Source of the DNA: Ariolimax columbianus
Lineage: Eukaryota > Mollusca > Gastropoda > Stylommatophora > Arionidae
DNA length: 64,000 nt
Assembly (NCBI GenBank): GCA_036924085.1
Contig: JAVGWX010000007.1
Location: 104,539,428 to 104,603,427, forward strand
Direction of reading: 5' to 3'
In this document: positions 33,401 to 42,566 of the stretch, one piece after another
Position numbering within the stretch: the first letter of the stretch is position 1
Layout of the letters: each line of letters begins with the position of its first letter
The notes under the pieces: model-generated
Seen by the model: only the letters and a program-made list of their open reading frames with translations
The model's database searches: none
What the model was told of the DNA's origin: nothing
Made by a program: the position numbers and the translations under genes

Positions 33401-34903
33401 GCCTTGCTTAGGCTCTCTACCATGGGCTTCATTTTGGTGTTTCGTGTGTTGATGGTTTCACACAGCCCATCTGTCAGGATTGCAAATCTGTCCCAGTCGG
33501 CTCGTTTGTAATTCCAACGTGGGAGCGGTTTTGTTTCCTGTGGGCCTACTTCCATGTCAATGGTTAGCCTGATCGGCCTGTGGTCGCTACCTGCCAGTTG
33601 GTTTAGCACCTGGCGGTCTATTTTATAGTGTATGTCCTGTGTGGAGAAGGCCAAATCTGGAGTCGAGGTGGTATGCCATGTTCTTGAATAGAAGCTAGGG
33701 CTATCCTCCGGCCTATTGATTAGGGAGAGATTTGCATCTATCTCCCAATCTTCCACTTCGTCACCTCTGCTGTCTGTGTCAGAGTATCCCCATCTCTCCG
33801 AGTGGCTGTTGAAATCTCCAACCACTATGCAGTTGGAGTCTCTGACCTCCATACTCGAGAGCGATAGGTCTCTGTTTGGTGGGCCGTACAGATTGAAAAT
33901 GCGGAGCTTCGTCTCTTGAGCCATTATGTCAACTCCTACAATTTCTGCTTGTCCGGTGTGATTGACAGGTACCGCGCTACTCGGTATGCTGTTTCTGGTC
34001 AGTATCAGGACCCCTCCTTTGTGGCCTTCTCTATCTAGACGGAAAGTCTGGTATCCTCTGATTGAGAATTTATGGTTATTGTTGAGGTGCGTTTCCTGGA
34101 TACATGCCACGTCAATCTTACCTTCATGCAGGTGATGTGTTAGGGAAAGTTTTTTGTTAATGACTCCCTCCGCATTCCACTGTAATATTCTGAGGGTCTT
34201 GAGGTTTTGGCCAATAGTCGTTTCCCCATAGCCATGTGCCTTGACTCCACGACACATGGGTGGGTGACCACCAGTAGTCAAGGGTGGGCCCCTTCGAGGC
34301 GTGGGGCCCGGCGCTATCGCTGCCTGGCGGGTCTCCTCAGGATGAGCGCCATACGTTTTTCGAATAGGTTGTGCTGCCATCATACTGTGATTTACGTTGC
34401 ACTGTTTTGTTAGGCTTGCGGCCCCGTGCATCCGATTTCAACAGGCGTTTCTGTAGGGATGCCCTCCTTAGCCTTTGGCTGTCCCCAGCCTATCTGCAAG
34501 GCAGCAGTTGTTTACGATCAGAGTTTTCTCTCCTATGGAAGTTGTCTTACCAGACTATCGAGTCTTCACTACTCGTGTCTATAGGGTGCAATGATGGTAT
34601 GTGATATATGAGATGGACTGGTTTACCCGGAAGAGAGGCAGTCCAGTGTGTCTGTATCCCAGGATCGTCACGTCCTGCCAGAAACGTAGCATTTGCATGT
34701 GAGTGGGGTATCTCTTTTTCCCTCTATTTTCTTGGCTTCTATGCAGGGATGGTACGCCTAGCATTCCCCGCCACCTGGGGTGTTGACACAGTGGGGCAGG
34801 TGTGCAATGTCCGCTGGTCTGCATCTCTTCTGCGTCCAGCATGATAGTTATGGCTGATAACGTACAGAGGTAGATATCGTAACCGGAGTGCATTTAGCCA
34901 GAG
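30498..34903 (-). mobile_element. Complete I-like non-LTR retrotransposon
   Basis: A 4406-bp element flanked by the perfect 14-bp target duplication ATTTCCTGGTATCT (30484-30497 and 34904-34917). On the minus strand it has a 472-bp leader, one 1302-codon ORF, a very short 3' UTR and a (GAA)n tail at 30498-30511. It lies in the 3' UTR of the older CR1-like copy D. Because the ORF is intact and the duplication perfect, the insertion is young. I-clade elements usually also have an upstream gag-like ORF1; none fits in the 472-bp leader. Confidence 0.95.
30523..34431 (-). CDS. Endonuclease-reverse transcriptase-RNase H polyprotein of the I-like LINE
   Basis: An intact 1302-residue protein for target-primed reverse transcription. 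The APE-like endonuclease spans residues 80-290, with N86 in QWNAEG, E113 in QETHL, D206 and N208 in GDFNSH, and D283-H284 in SDHRP. The reverse transcriptase spans about 560-830: YRPISLL at 584-590, VDLEKAFDKVW at 654-664, GVPQGGVLSP at 711-720 and FADD at 743-746 with both catalytic aspartates. RNase H spans 1035-1165, with D1042, E1082, D1108 and a WVPSHCN...NEEAD end giving H1151 and D1161. A zinc-binding-type CPC...H...C cluster follows at 1244-1260. RNase H plus APE endonuclease is the I-clade layout. The start at 34431 is the first ATG in frame; ATGs at residues 17 and 18 are alternatives. The first 75 residues are rich in G, P and R and have no recognised domain. All catalytic residues are present, so it could be active. 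Confidence 0.95.
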   Translation of the reverse strand: MHGAASLTKQCNVNHSMMAAQPIRKTYGAHPEETRQAAIAPGPTPRRGPPLTTGGHPPMCRGVKAHGYGETTIGQNLKTLRILQWNAEGVINKKLSLTHHLHEGKIDVACIQETHLNNNHKFSIRGYQTFRLDREGHKGGVLILTRNSIPSSAVPVNHTGQAEIVGVDIMAQETKLRIFNLYGPPNRDLSLSSMEVRDSNCIVVGDFNSHSERWGYSDTDSRGDEVEDWEIDANLSLINRPEDSPSFYSRTWHTTSTPDLAFSTQDIHYKIDRQVLNQLAGSDHRPIRLTIDMEVGPQETKPLPRWNYKRADWDRFAILTDGLCETINTRNTKMKPMVESLSKAIMQAATETIPRGARKNYKPYWNDELQKVEDAVTNARNMAEREKSVEANIALKAAAAKYKHTLKQTARESWKNKTESLNLDKEGNKLWKLVRAMNDETPSNKQITIKQGENLITGKKAANAFVDHYARANHIEVPADKHTDISEELKGHENINTAPEEHMMAKLTMREMEEAMRTLKRRKSPGKDGITNEMLMGLGQTAKKKLLSVLNQSWKRGIVPQAWKDAILVPVPKTGKDKTDPNGYRPISLLSCVGKLMERMINTRLMWHLEEKRILIPQQAGFRQHRSTEDQVILIAQEIEDAYQAQKHTVAVWVDLEKAFDKVWKDGLRVKLRRSDVCGKMYKWINHYLKQRTARVQVQGQMSKKVTLEQGVPQGGVLSPTLFLVYINDITENIPRRVHSSMFADDLAMWTSEKNLTIARNRMQTALTSLEEWANSWLVKINEEKTTCTIFSLSLKPQSTKLSLNGKILQPNDNPTYLGVTFDRRMTWKSQIERNRMKARERMAIMRKLAGTSWGADEGILKKLYTGRVRPVLEYGIAAWTTAAKANFDKVNKLQNQAMRIITGGMKSTPIVELEKITKLQSMTDRRDCRAQLQSEKLRRLTDHPMYQRLNNLGTGKLKRRNFAEIAKAKMHEDPINALTTPKPITTVRKPTWRQDIFPEVVENIPGIANKNCQTEKERRDTTLSFITKSYPSMDWTHAYTDGSVTNTTQNGGAGAFLNLPNGRKITLSFATGKYTSNFRAEAEALRAAVEEMVTHSENESHIVLLTDALEVVTALKSQKNTELNDLRAALCKLCQQSAPKRVVVQWVPSHCNIQGNEEADRLAKEGARLPQIDTSMTYEESKRLIKARYMSKWETEHTGYTKNDAYYQLNRREQVVVFRLRTGHNRLRYHLFNKLKIGCTDECPCGTGKMTTEHLLQNCPTYEDQREQMWPLPVELQDKLYGSGESLRMTAAFFEKIMVTV

Positions 34904-35334
34904 ATTTCCTGGTATCTAATCTGGACTATTTTATAATTAATTTGTAGCTATGCTCTCTTGTTCTTGTAGGCCGTTGTATTTTGAAAAAAACTTGTTATAA
35001 TCTAATTTATCCGTTCCTCTGATCATCTTATAAACCTGTATTTAGTCACCTCAAATTCTTCTCTTTTCTAGGCACTGTAGGCCAGTTTTTCGTAATCTTT
35101 TCTCATAATTCTATTTCTGAAATCCCACTATCTGCTTTGTCGCTCTTCTTTGTATCCATTCCAGTATGTTTATATCCCCTCTATGATAAGGACTCCACAC
35201 CTGTACACAGTACTCCAATCTAGGTCTAACTAATGCTTTATACAGTTTGACTATCACTTCCTTGCTCCTATGTTTAATATTTCTTTTTATCATACCTAAC
35301 ATTGCATTTTTCACTGCTACCTGAACTTGCCTTA

Positions 35335-35650
35335 CTCACCTTACCTGTATGATCTATTATAACCTGAACTTGCTCACACCACCTTACCTGTATGATCTAT
35401 TATAACCTGAACTTGCTCACTCACCTTACCTGTATGATCTATTATTACCTGGACTTGCTCACTCACATTACCTGTATGACCTGGACTTGCTCACTCACCT
35501 TACCTGTATGATCTATTATTACCTGGACTTGCTCACTCACATTACCTGTATGACCTGAACTAGCTCACTCACCTTACCTGTATGACCTGGACTTGCTCAC
35601 TCACCTTACCTGTATGATCTGGACTTGCTCACTCACCTTATCTGTATGAT
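35335..35650. repeat. Tandem repeat (42-bp unit and shortened forms) amplified from RT coding sequence
   Basis: Units read TTACCTGTATGATCTATTAT plus AACCTGAACTTGCTCACTCACC; some lack about 15 bases. On the minus strand each encodes GKVSEQVQVIIDHT, a peptide that occurs once in the related copy at 16250-16310. So the array grew from the element's own coding sequence. Confidence 0.88.
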
Positions 35651-35960
35651 GTTGTTGCTGAATGCCCACAATGAGAAGGATCACTCTTTGTGCCCTAAAA
35701 AGAACGTTAAGTGGCGGGTTGTCGTAGCTTTCCTGACATCCAGAGCGTGCTGATGACGGTGGATCGGGGTCCTCCAGGCGGTTGTGCTATGTTTGGTTTC
35801 ATCTGTGTGTCATTCACTACTACTGGGATCACGTCGATCCCTCACTTTGTTAGCCAGGCTGCCATGACAACAGCCTGTTTCCAGGAAGAGCTACAAGGAG
35901 GCCAAGGCGTGGGTCCTGTCCAGTATGTTTTGCCGGACTAGACATTAGTCTTCCTTCCCA
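35651..35960 (-). mobile_element. SINE-like element T2, second copy of the family at 1719
   Basis: About 310 bp, alignable in inverse orientation to 1719-2012 (shared words GGGATCGACGT, CGCCTGGAGGACCCC, CTCATTGTGGGCATTC). The 3' tail is CAACAAC on the minus strand. CTGTATGAT occurs on both sides (35642-35650 and 35962-35970), but because the surrounding array repeats this word it is weaker proof of a target duplication than in copy T1. Confidence 0.75.
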
Positions 35961-36510
35961 CCTGTATGATCTATTCTAACCTCTAGGTCCCTTTTCTTTT
36001 CAATCTTTCTAATACTGTTCACTACCATTCTGTAAATATATTTCATATTGGATCTACCCATGTGGATGATCATATTGGATCTACCCATGTGGATGATCAT
36101 ATTGGATCTACCCATGTGGATGACTGTACTTAAACTTCATTTGCCAGTTCGTAGACCATTCTTGAACTTCTAAATCTGATCCCAATATATTGACTTCTGC
36201 TTCAGATGAGACACTTCTGCATAGTTTTGTGTCATTAGTGAATTTTGCAATCATGGATCCGATATCAATGTCCAAATGTTCATACATATATAAAGAACAG
36301 AATTGGTCCCAAAACCGAGCCTTGTGGCACTTCACTCTTTACTTCACACCACTCCTTATTTATGCCCACTCTCTGCCTTCTTCCCGCTAACCAATTTTCT
36401 ATCCATTTGGTAACATTGTCACCTATTCCATGTGATTTTAACTTTCTAAACAGTCTTTGATGAGGTACCTTATCAAAGGTCTTTGCAAAATCTAGATAAA
36501 TAAACTGAAC

Positions 36511-36767
36511 TTTTTTTGTTGTTGTTGTTGCGTTCGCCTTATGTCTCTAACCCCCAAGGCGGAGTGCGCTGCACTGTGGTTTTTATTTTGCGCCTGTCAG
36601 CCCAGTGCATCCGACTTCAGCACGAATTTGTATGTAAGGGTCTGCTTCCTCCTGCATTTTGTAAGGGTTTGCTTCCCCGTGGTAACAGCCGGTGCTGTGA
36701 TGGGGATCGAACCCAGAACCTTCTGGTTGTGAGCTGTGTCACTTAACCATTAGGCCACGCCGTCCCC
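36511..36767 (-). mobile_element. tRNA-derived SINE, copy S2 (best preserved)
   Basis: On the minus strand it starts GGGGACGGCGTGGCCTAATGG (A-box region TGGCCTAATGGTTAAG) and has the B box GGTTCGATCCC (36703-36713). Next comes a body with AAGTCGGATGCACTGGGC and ACAGTGCAGCGCAC, and the end GGCGAACG followed by (CAA)4 and T-free A-rich tail. Its tail type matches T1 and T2. It lies at the boundary between CR1-like copies D and F. Confidence 0.9.
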
Positions 36768-36777
36768 TAAACATTTT

Positions 36778-36814
36778 ACTGGTTGAGAAGGCTCTACAGA
36801 GTCTGTATACCAGT
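36778..36814 (-). other. 3'-terminal hairpin of CR1-like copy F
   Basis: ACTGGTTGAGAAGGCTCTAC with the partner AGAGTCTGTATACCAGT: same structure as at 16807, with one arm shortened by a 3-base loss. Confidence 0.65.
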
Positions 36815-37789
36815 TTATTTCACTCCACGGATACTGAAAATACTGTGAGCATCCAATCTATTTTTGAAAGCATTAACTGACTCTGCTCCCACTTCATCCA
36901 GCGGCAATGCATTCTAAGAATTCACCACTCTCTGACTAAAAAATAATTGACTAATATCTAATCTACCTCTGTCTTTAAACAATTTATATCTGTGCCCTCT
37001 TGTTCTTGTAGCCAGTCGTAATTTGAAAAACTTGGTAGTCTAATTTATCCTTTTCATTTATTAATTTATACACTTGTATTAAGGTCACCTTGAATTCTTC
37101 TTTGTTCAAGACAATGAAGACTGGTTTTCTTTAGTCTTTCTTCTTAACATCCACTGGCTCCCCTTTATCTATCATTTTAGTAACCTCCTCCATGAATTCT
37201 AATAGATTTGTTAAGCACGATCTCTCTCTAGTAAACCCATGCTGACTATTTCTGATTAGATTAAACTTGTCTAAATGCATTACAATGTTTTCTTTGATTA
37301 TTGACTCTAACAATTTACAGACTATGCTCGTTAAACTCACCGGTCTATAATTTGCTGGATCAGATTTTTTGTCATTAATAAACAAGGGAATCATTCCTGC
37401 ATCTTTCCAATCCTAAGAAATAATCCCTGTCGCAAGTAATTGAGAATATAAGTCAATGGTTTTGTTACCAGGTCTCTAATTTCAAACAGCAATTTTGGAT
37501 GAATACCATCTTGATCTGGACATTTATATACTTTCAACCTCTCCAATTGTTAACTATTTTTTCCACAATACAGACTGATTTTAATCTCACTGTATCCATG
37601 TCTCTTTGCAACACATCTATAGACTCTGTGACCTTGAAGCAGTCTTCTTTTGTGTAGACTATGCCAAAGTACTGATTGAGTAGATTAGCAGAATCTCTAT
37701 CCTAACTTGTTATTTTTCCTGTGCTATCTTTGAGAGGACCTACTTTGTCTTTCCTTTTCTGTTCATTTCTCCTTCTTCTTTGTTCATCC

Positions 37790-38400
37790 TCAGATCAAAG
37801 TTCCAGTTTCTCTTACATTCTCAGATCACGGTCAAGATTTCAAACCATCTGAAGCCTTGCAGATAAGATATTGTCGTATCTTGTCAGGTTTTGTCAGATA
37901 TAGCTGTGCAACTTGTTTTCTGATGATAACTGTGAAAGTTGGTCAGCGTCTACCAAACCTGAGAACCGACGATGTGCGAAAGAGCACACACAAGAGGATA
38001 CAAAGCCTTATCCTAGAGCGAGGAAAGGCAACCTCAGCTGAGTGTTGTGGCAGGGCAGACAAGACCCTTAGCCTTGGTTGGCGACTGGTCGGAGTGAAGC
38101 CCCGATAGGCGAACCGATAGAGTAATGCTCTGCTGATCTGACGACGAATGCAGCTTGCCTTGTTCCAAATGTATTGGTATCACCTTTCCCGTAGAGCAAA
38201 CAAGGCAGACTGAGAGAGGGACCATACTGCATGGGCAACACATGGTCTCTATATTTCTTCCCGGGCTTTGTAGTAAAAGGACAATTATTATCGTCTGACA
38301 AGACGAAAACACCCAATGACGAGTTTGTAATAGACCCCTCCGCCGCCATTGGATGTGACATTAGATGAGCCACCTGTATATACTCATATCCATGTATGTG
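37790..38400. other. Unidentified insertion within CR1-like copy F
   Basis: Copy B is continuous at the matching place (15320), so about 600 bp were inserted here. I see no coding domain, clear inverted ends or target duplication. Confidence 0.4.
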
Positions 38401-39305
38401 GTGAGTATACTGTTCTAAAATATTCTGATTTCTAACATAAGAAAAGAAGCTTTTGCTATCAGTCTAGATCGTTTGAGTACGTTTTTGTTTCGAAATCTAT
38501 TTTTGCTGCGCTATTAACGTTATGAGCTTTGTTTTGCTTGTCCAAATATTTTTAATATGTTTTTTTTTATTTACCTGCCTCTATATATTTTTTTAATGCT
38601 TTATTTTTAGCTCTTCTACATTTCACTGCAAATCTAGTTATCCATTTGTTACGCTTGGGGTTTACCTCCCTACATGGAACACATTTCTCTTTTAGCTTTT
38701 CTAGAACTGTTGTCAAACTCTCCCATTCTTGTTCAATATCTGTTCCACTGACGATATATTTCCATATTATGTGGCTTGCGGCTTCTTTCATCTTCTTAAC
38801 AGGGGAAATGTGATTGGGGGGGGGGGGGCGGCAGGAATGTGTAAGGGATAGTACCTCGCGGCAAGAGGCATCCACTTCCTTGCAAAATAGGATAGCCTAG
38901 ACCCTACTTGTTCACTTGCTCCTGCCTAACTCACGTAAGGCTGCAAGAGTCTGCTAACGGACAGCAACGGATTTAACTGACCAGCTAAACTACGTGAGCA
39001 AATGTGCAGGAAAAACCAGGCGCAAATCCTATCATGCATGGGAGAAACATGACATTTCTGACTGATGTCAACTGAATGAGATGGAAAACTTGTTCAAAAT
39101 CCGGATAAGAAAGATCCAATTGTTATGTAAGATTGATTTCCTAGAAGAGACAACTCTGATCCCCCCAAAACTGCTGCCCTGCAGGAAGGCCTGGGACAGT
39201 CAAGGGCTAGGGAGGTGGTCCCGAACAAATGCATGCTGAAGACGGATGCACCGGGCTACGGCGCATAACACAGTGCAGCATAGTGAATTATAGTGATTTT
39301 GGGTA

Positions 39306-39556
39306 GTTTGTTTGTGTGTGCATTCGCCATATTTCTCTATTCCCCAAGGTGGTGTGCGTTTCATTTCGGTTTTTATTTTGTGCCTGTCGGTCCAGTGCAT
39401 TTGACTTCAGCATGCATTTTATGTAAGGGTCTGCCTCCTCCTGCATTTTCTAAGGGTTTGTTTCCCCGGGGTAATGGCCAGTGCTGTGATGGGGAGCGAA
39501 CCCAGCACCTTCGTATTGTGAGCTGTGTCGCTTAACCACTAGCCCCTTCCGTCCCT
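39306..39556 (-). mobile_element. tRNA-derived SINE, copy S3
   Basis: It matches S2 along its length, but the B box is mutated (GGTTCGCTCCC, about 39493-39503). The 5' head ends GGGACGGAAGGGG. The 3' end (minus strand) is GGCGAATGC followed by ACACACAAACAAAC. It separates the leader and endonuclease parts of the I-like copy. Confidence 0.85.
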
Positions 39557-40350
39557 AAAATGATAGTGATAAATCCCCCCCCCCCCCCCCACAAGATAAG
39601 GATCGCTCACTGGCATCAGATGTGTAGTTGTCAGAGATTTTTCAAGGCCACTCAGTAAGATGGGGATACACAGAGACTTCAAGGCAACCCAGGAAGATGG
39701 GATACACGGAGACTTCAATATCAACAGGAAGAGTGGGGATAGATTGGTACCCGTGGCACCAAAGTGAAAGACTGGGAAAAGCGATAGTAACCTACAGCTC
39801 ATCAATAAAGCAGACAATGCACCCTGTTTTTACTCAAGAAAATGGCAGTCCACCTCAACACCCGACCTTGCATTCTCGACTTGGGACATAAGTCACAAGA
39901 TAAACAGAGTTGTCCTTGACCAATTGGCAGGCAGTGATCACAAACCAATAAAGCTGGTGATTAATATGGAACACACAGCCCAAGAAAATAAGCCACTGCC
40001 CCGATGGAATTGCAAAAGAGCAAATTGGAACCTCTTTTCAGCTCTGTCAGACATGTAGTGCAGCCAGATTTATCATCATAGGCATATCAGTCTCCATAGA
40101 CCATGCGCGTGTCGTCTTGTAAGTTTTGTCCAGCCATGTCTCCTGTATTTCGATACTGTCTGCTATGGATGTAAAGGCCGATCCGCAAGTGACAGTCCCT
40201 ACCACAGATCGTACAACCATACTGAGGAGGCTGACTTGCCTGGCTGTTCCTTGATGTCTTCAGTCTTTCTCTTTTCTCTGCAGCCAGAAGGCCTCTACGA
40301 GCGTTAGCAGCCACTAGATAGCTCGATCCTGAGCAATTTCTTCCCAGCCC

Positions 40351-40439
40351 TGGGATGGGATGTCGCATGACTTCATGTCCCGGATGGGATGTCGCATGAC
40401 TTCATGTCCCGGATGGGACGTCACATGACTTCATGTCCC
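40351..40439. repeat. 29-bp tandem repeat, three copies
   Basis: GGATGGGATGTCGCATGACT plus TCATGTCCC repeats three times between the RT C-terminus and zinc-finger-like tail of the RTE-like LINE. Confidence 0.88.
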
Positions 40440-41225
40440 TCTTGCATACGTCCTTGAATCGAGTGTGGGACGGCCGATTCTACTAACTCCAATGGCTAGC
40501 TGTCCACGAAGGATATCCATTGACAGCCTCTCGTCTTCCATGTGATAAACATGTCCCAACCACCGTAGACGTCGCTGGTTCAACATCGGGTACATACTGT
40601 GAGTATTTGCTCTCTGTAAGACCATATTATGTGACACTTTCTCTTGCCACCCAATCCCCAATATACTCCGTAGACACCTCATGTGAAAGGTGTTGAGCCG
40701 TCGTTCCTGTTTAGTGTAAGTGCCCCAAGCCTCGCTTCCATATATGAGAGGGTCTAGAACGCAGGTCTGATAGACCCGGACCTTGGTGTAGTGAGACAGC
40801 GCAGTGTTTTCCCAGACTCTCGTCGTCAGGCGAGCCATGACGGTACCTGCCCTGCCAAGCCTACTGTCTATCTCCTTCTCGAGCGAGAGAGTGTTGCTGA
40901 TGGCAGAGCCCAGATAAGTGAAACTGTTGACGACTTCCAGAGTGACGCCATCAATCTATATGGATGGCGTAGTGGTAATGCCCTGTACGCAAACCTTTGT
41001 CTTTTCCAGACTTATGGTCAGACAAAACTGCTTGCACCCGTCGGTGAATCTGTCTCCAAGTCTCTGCAAGACCTCCTCCCTATTGGTCACCAGAACTGCA
41101 TCATCCGCAAATAGCATATCCCCAATGAGCTCCGTCCTCACCTTGGTCCTCGCACGCAGTCGGGACAAGTTAAACAGCCGCCCATTCGACCTGGCGCGCA
41201 GATAAACACCGTCCACAGATGTGTC

Positions 41226-42388
41226 TTAAGCGTAGGATAGGAGCATGGAGAAGAAGATAGGAGCATGGAGAAGAAGATAGGAGCATGGAGAAGAAGATAG
41301 GAGCATGGAGAAGAAGATAGGAGCCTGGAGAAGAAGATAGGAGCCTGGAGAAGAAGATAGGAGCATGGAGAAGAAGATAGGAGCCTGGAGAAGAAGATAG
41401 GAGCATGGAGAAGAAGATAGGAGCCTGGAGAAGAAGATAGGAGCATGGAGAAGAAGATAGGAGCCTGGAGAAGAAGATAGGAGCATGGAGAAGAAGATAG
41501 GAGCATGGAGAAGAAGATATGAGCCTGGAGAAGAAGATAGGAGCCTGGAGAAGATGATAGGAGCATGGAGAAGAAGATAGGAGCCTGGAGAAGAAGAGGG
41601 GCCTGGAGAAGAAGAGGGGCCTGGAGAAGAAGATAGGAGCCTGGAGAAGAAAGAAGAAGATAGGAGCATGGAGAAGAAGATAGGAGCATGGAGAAGAAGA
41701 TAGGAGCCTGGAGAAGAAAGAAGAAGATAGGAGCACGGAGAAGAAGATAGGAGCCTGGAGAAGAAGATAGGAGCACGGAGAAGAAGATAGGAGCACGGAG
41801 AAGAAGATAGGAGCACGGAGAAGAAGATAGGAGCCTGGAGAAGAAAGAAGAAGATAGGAGCACGGAGAAGAAGATAGGAGCCTGGAGAAGAAAGAAGAAG
41901 ATAGGAGCATGGAGAAGAAGATAGGAGCACGGAGAAGAAGATAGAAGCCTGGAGAAGAAAGAAGAAGATAGGAGCACGGAGAAGAAGATAGGAGCCTGGA
42001 GAAGAAAGAAGAAGATAGGAGCACGGAGAAGAAGATAGGAGCACGGAGAAGAAGATAGGAGCACGGAGAAAAAGAAGAAGATAGGAGCATGGAGAAGAAG
42101 ATAGGAGCATGGAGAAGAAGATAGGAGCACGGAGAAGAAGATAGGAGCACGGAGAAGAAGATAGGAGCACGGAGAAAAAGAAGAAGATAGGAGCATGGAG
42201 AAGAAAGAAGAAGATAGGAGCCTGGAGAAGAAGATAGGAGCCTGGAGAAGAAGATAGGAGCATGGAGAAGAAAGAAGAAGATAGGAGCCTGGAGAAGAAG
42301 ATAGGAGCCTGGAGAAGAAGATAGGAGCCTGGAGAAGAAGATAGGAGCCTGGAGAAGAAAGAAGAAGATAGGAGCATGGAGAAGAAGA
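41226..42388. repeat. 20-bp minisatellite inside the RTE-like reverse transcriptase, about fifty copies
   Basis: The unit GAAGAAGATAGGAGCATGGA (variants CATGG, CCTGG, CACGG), sometimes with an extra GAAGAAA making 26-27 bp, fills the interval between GVKQGCVLAPTFFEI and the DGVYLRARSNGRLF block. On the minus strand it is free of stops in all three frames and yields open frames of more than 300 codons. These are artefacts: the repeated peptide (SMLLSSSPCSYLL) just restates the FSMLLS strand that LINE RTs have here once. Confidence 0.95.
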
Positions 42389-42547
42389 TGATCTCAAAGA
42401 AGGTCGGGGCGAGCACACATCCCTGCTTCACTCCACTCTTGATTGGAAAAGAGTTTGAAGAAGATCCATCATATAGAACTGGGCCCTTCGTGTCAGTGTG
42501 AACAGAAATGATCACGCTACGCAGTTTGTTTGTTGTTGTTTTTTTTT

Positions 42548-42566
42548 GGGGGGGGGGGGGGGGGGG
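42548..42566. repeat. Run of 19 G in the RTE-like LINE
   Basis: It expands the CCC codons of the GCPP motif on the coding strand (KIGCPPPPPP). A second run of 14 G is at 43211-43224. Both shift the frame and are prone to length error. Confidence 0.9.

Larger units (their letters stand above)
30300..36510 (-). pseudogene. CR1-like LINE remnant, copy D, with two insertions and an internal array
   Basis: On the minus strand from 36510 leftwards: VYLDFAKTFDK-like start, then FTNDTKLC (the FADD region, decayed, about 36210), and after an insertion at 35651-35960 a tandem repeat that multiplies the IIDHTGKVSEQVQ region (35335-35650). Next come HRSKEVIVKLYKALVRPRLEY and VQVWSPYHRGDINILEWIQ (35111-35314). 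The 3' UTR is split by the intact I-like element (30498-34903) and ends with a hairpin at 30315-30352. Joining 30497 to 34918 restores the order seen in copy F. The 5' portion is missing. Confidence 0.8.
36776..38795 (-). pseudogene. CR1-like LINE remnant, copy F, deleted and interrupted
   Basis: On the minus strand from 38795: ASHIIWKYIVSGTDIEQEW, CVPCREVNPKRNKWITRF and VKCRRAKNKALKKY (endonuclease-RT linker). Then a jump occurs at 38400-37790, where unrelated sequence intervenes. RT blocks follow: ANYRPVSLTSIVCKLLESI (about 37330), NSQHGFTRERSCLTNLLEF (about 37230), and EPVDV. From about 37138 the sequence skips directly to the C-terminal and 3' UTR part (37130-36815), so the palm with FADD is deleted. 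It ends with the 3' hairpin 36778-36814. Confidence 0.78.

Noticed and set aside
38100..38390. A further tRNA-derived SINE
   Set aside because: A weak A-box-like word is present but no B box was found.
41138..42515. Open frames of 326-429 codons on the minus strand
   Set aside because: They are produced by the stop-free 20-bp tandem repeat and only their ends belong to the LINE reverse transcriptase.
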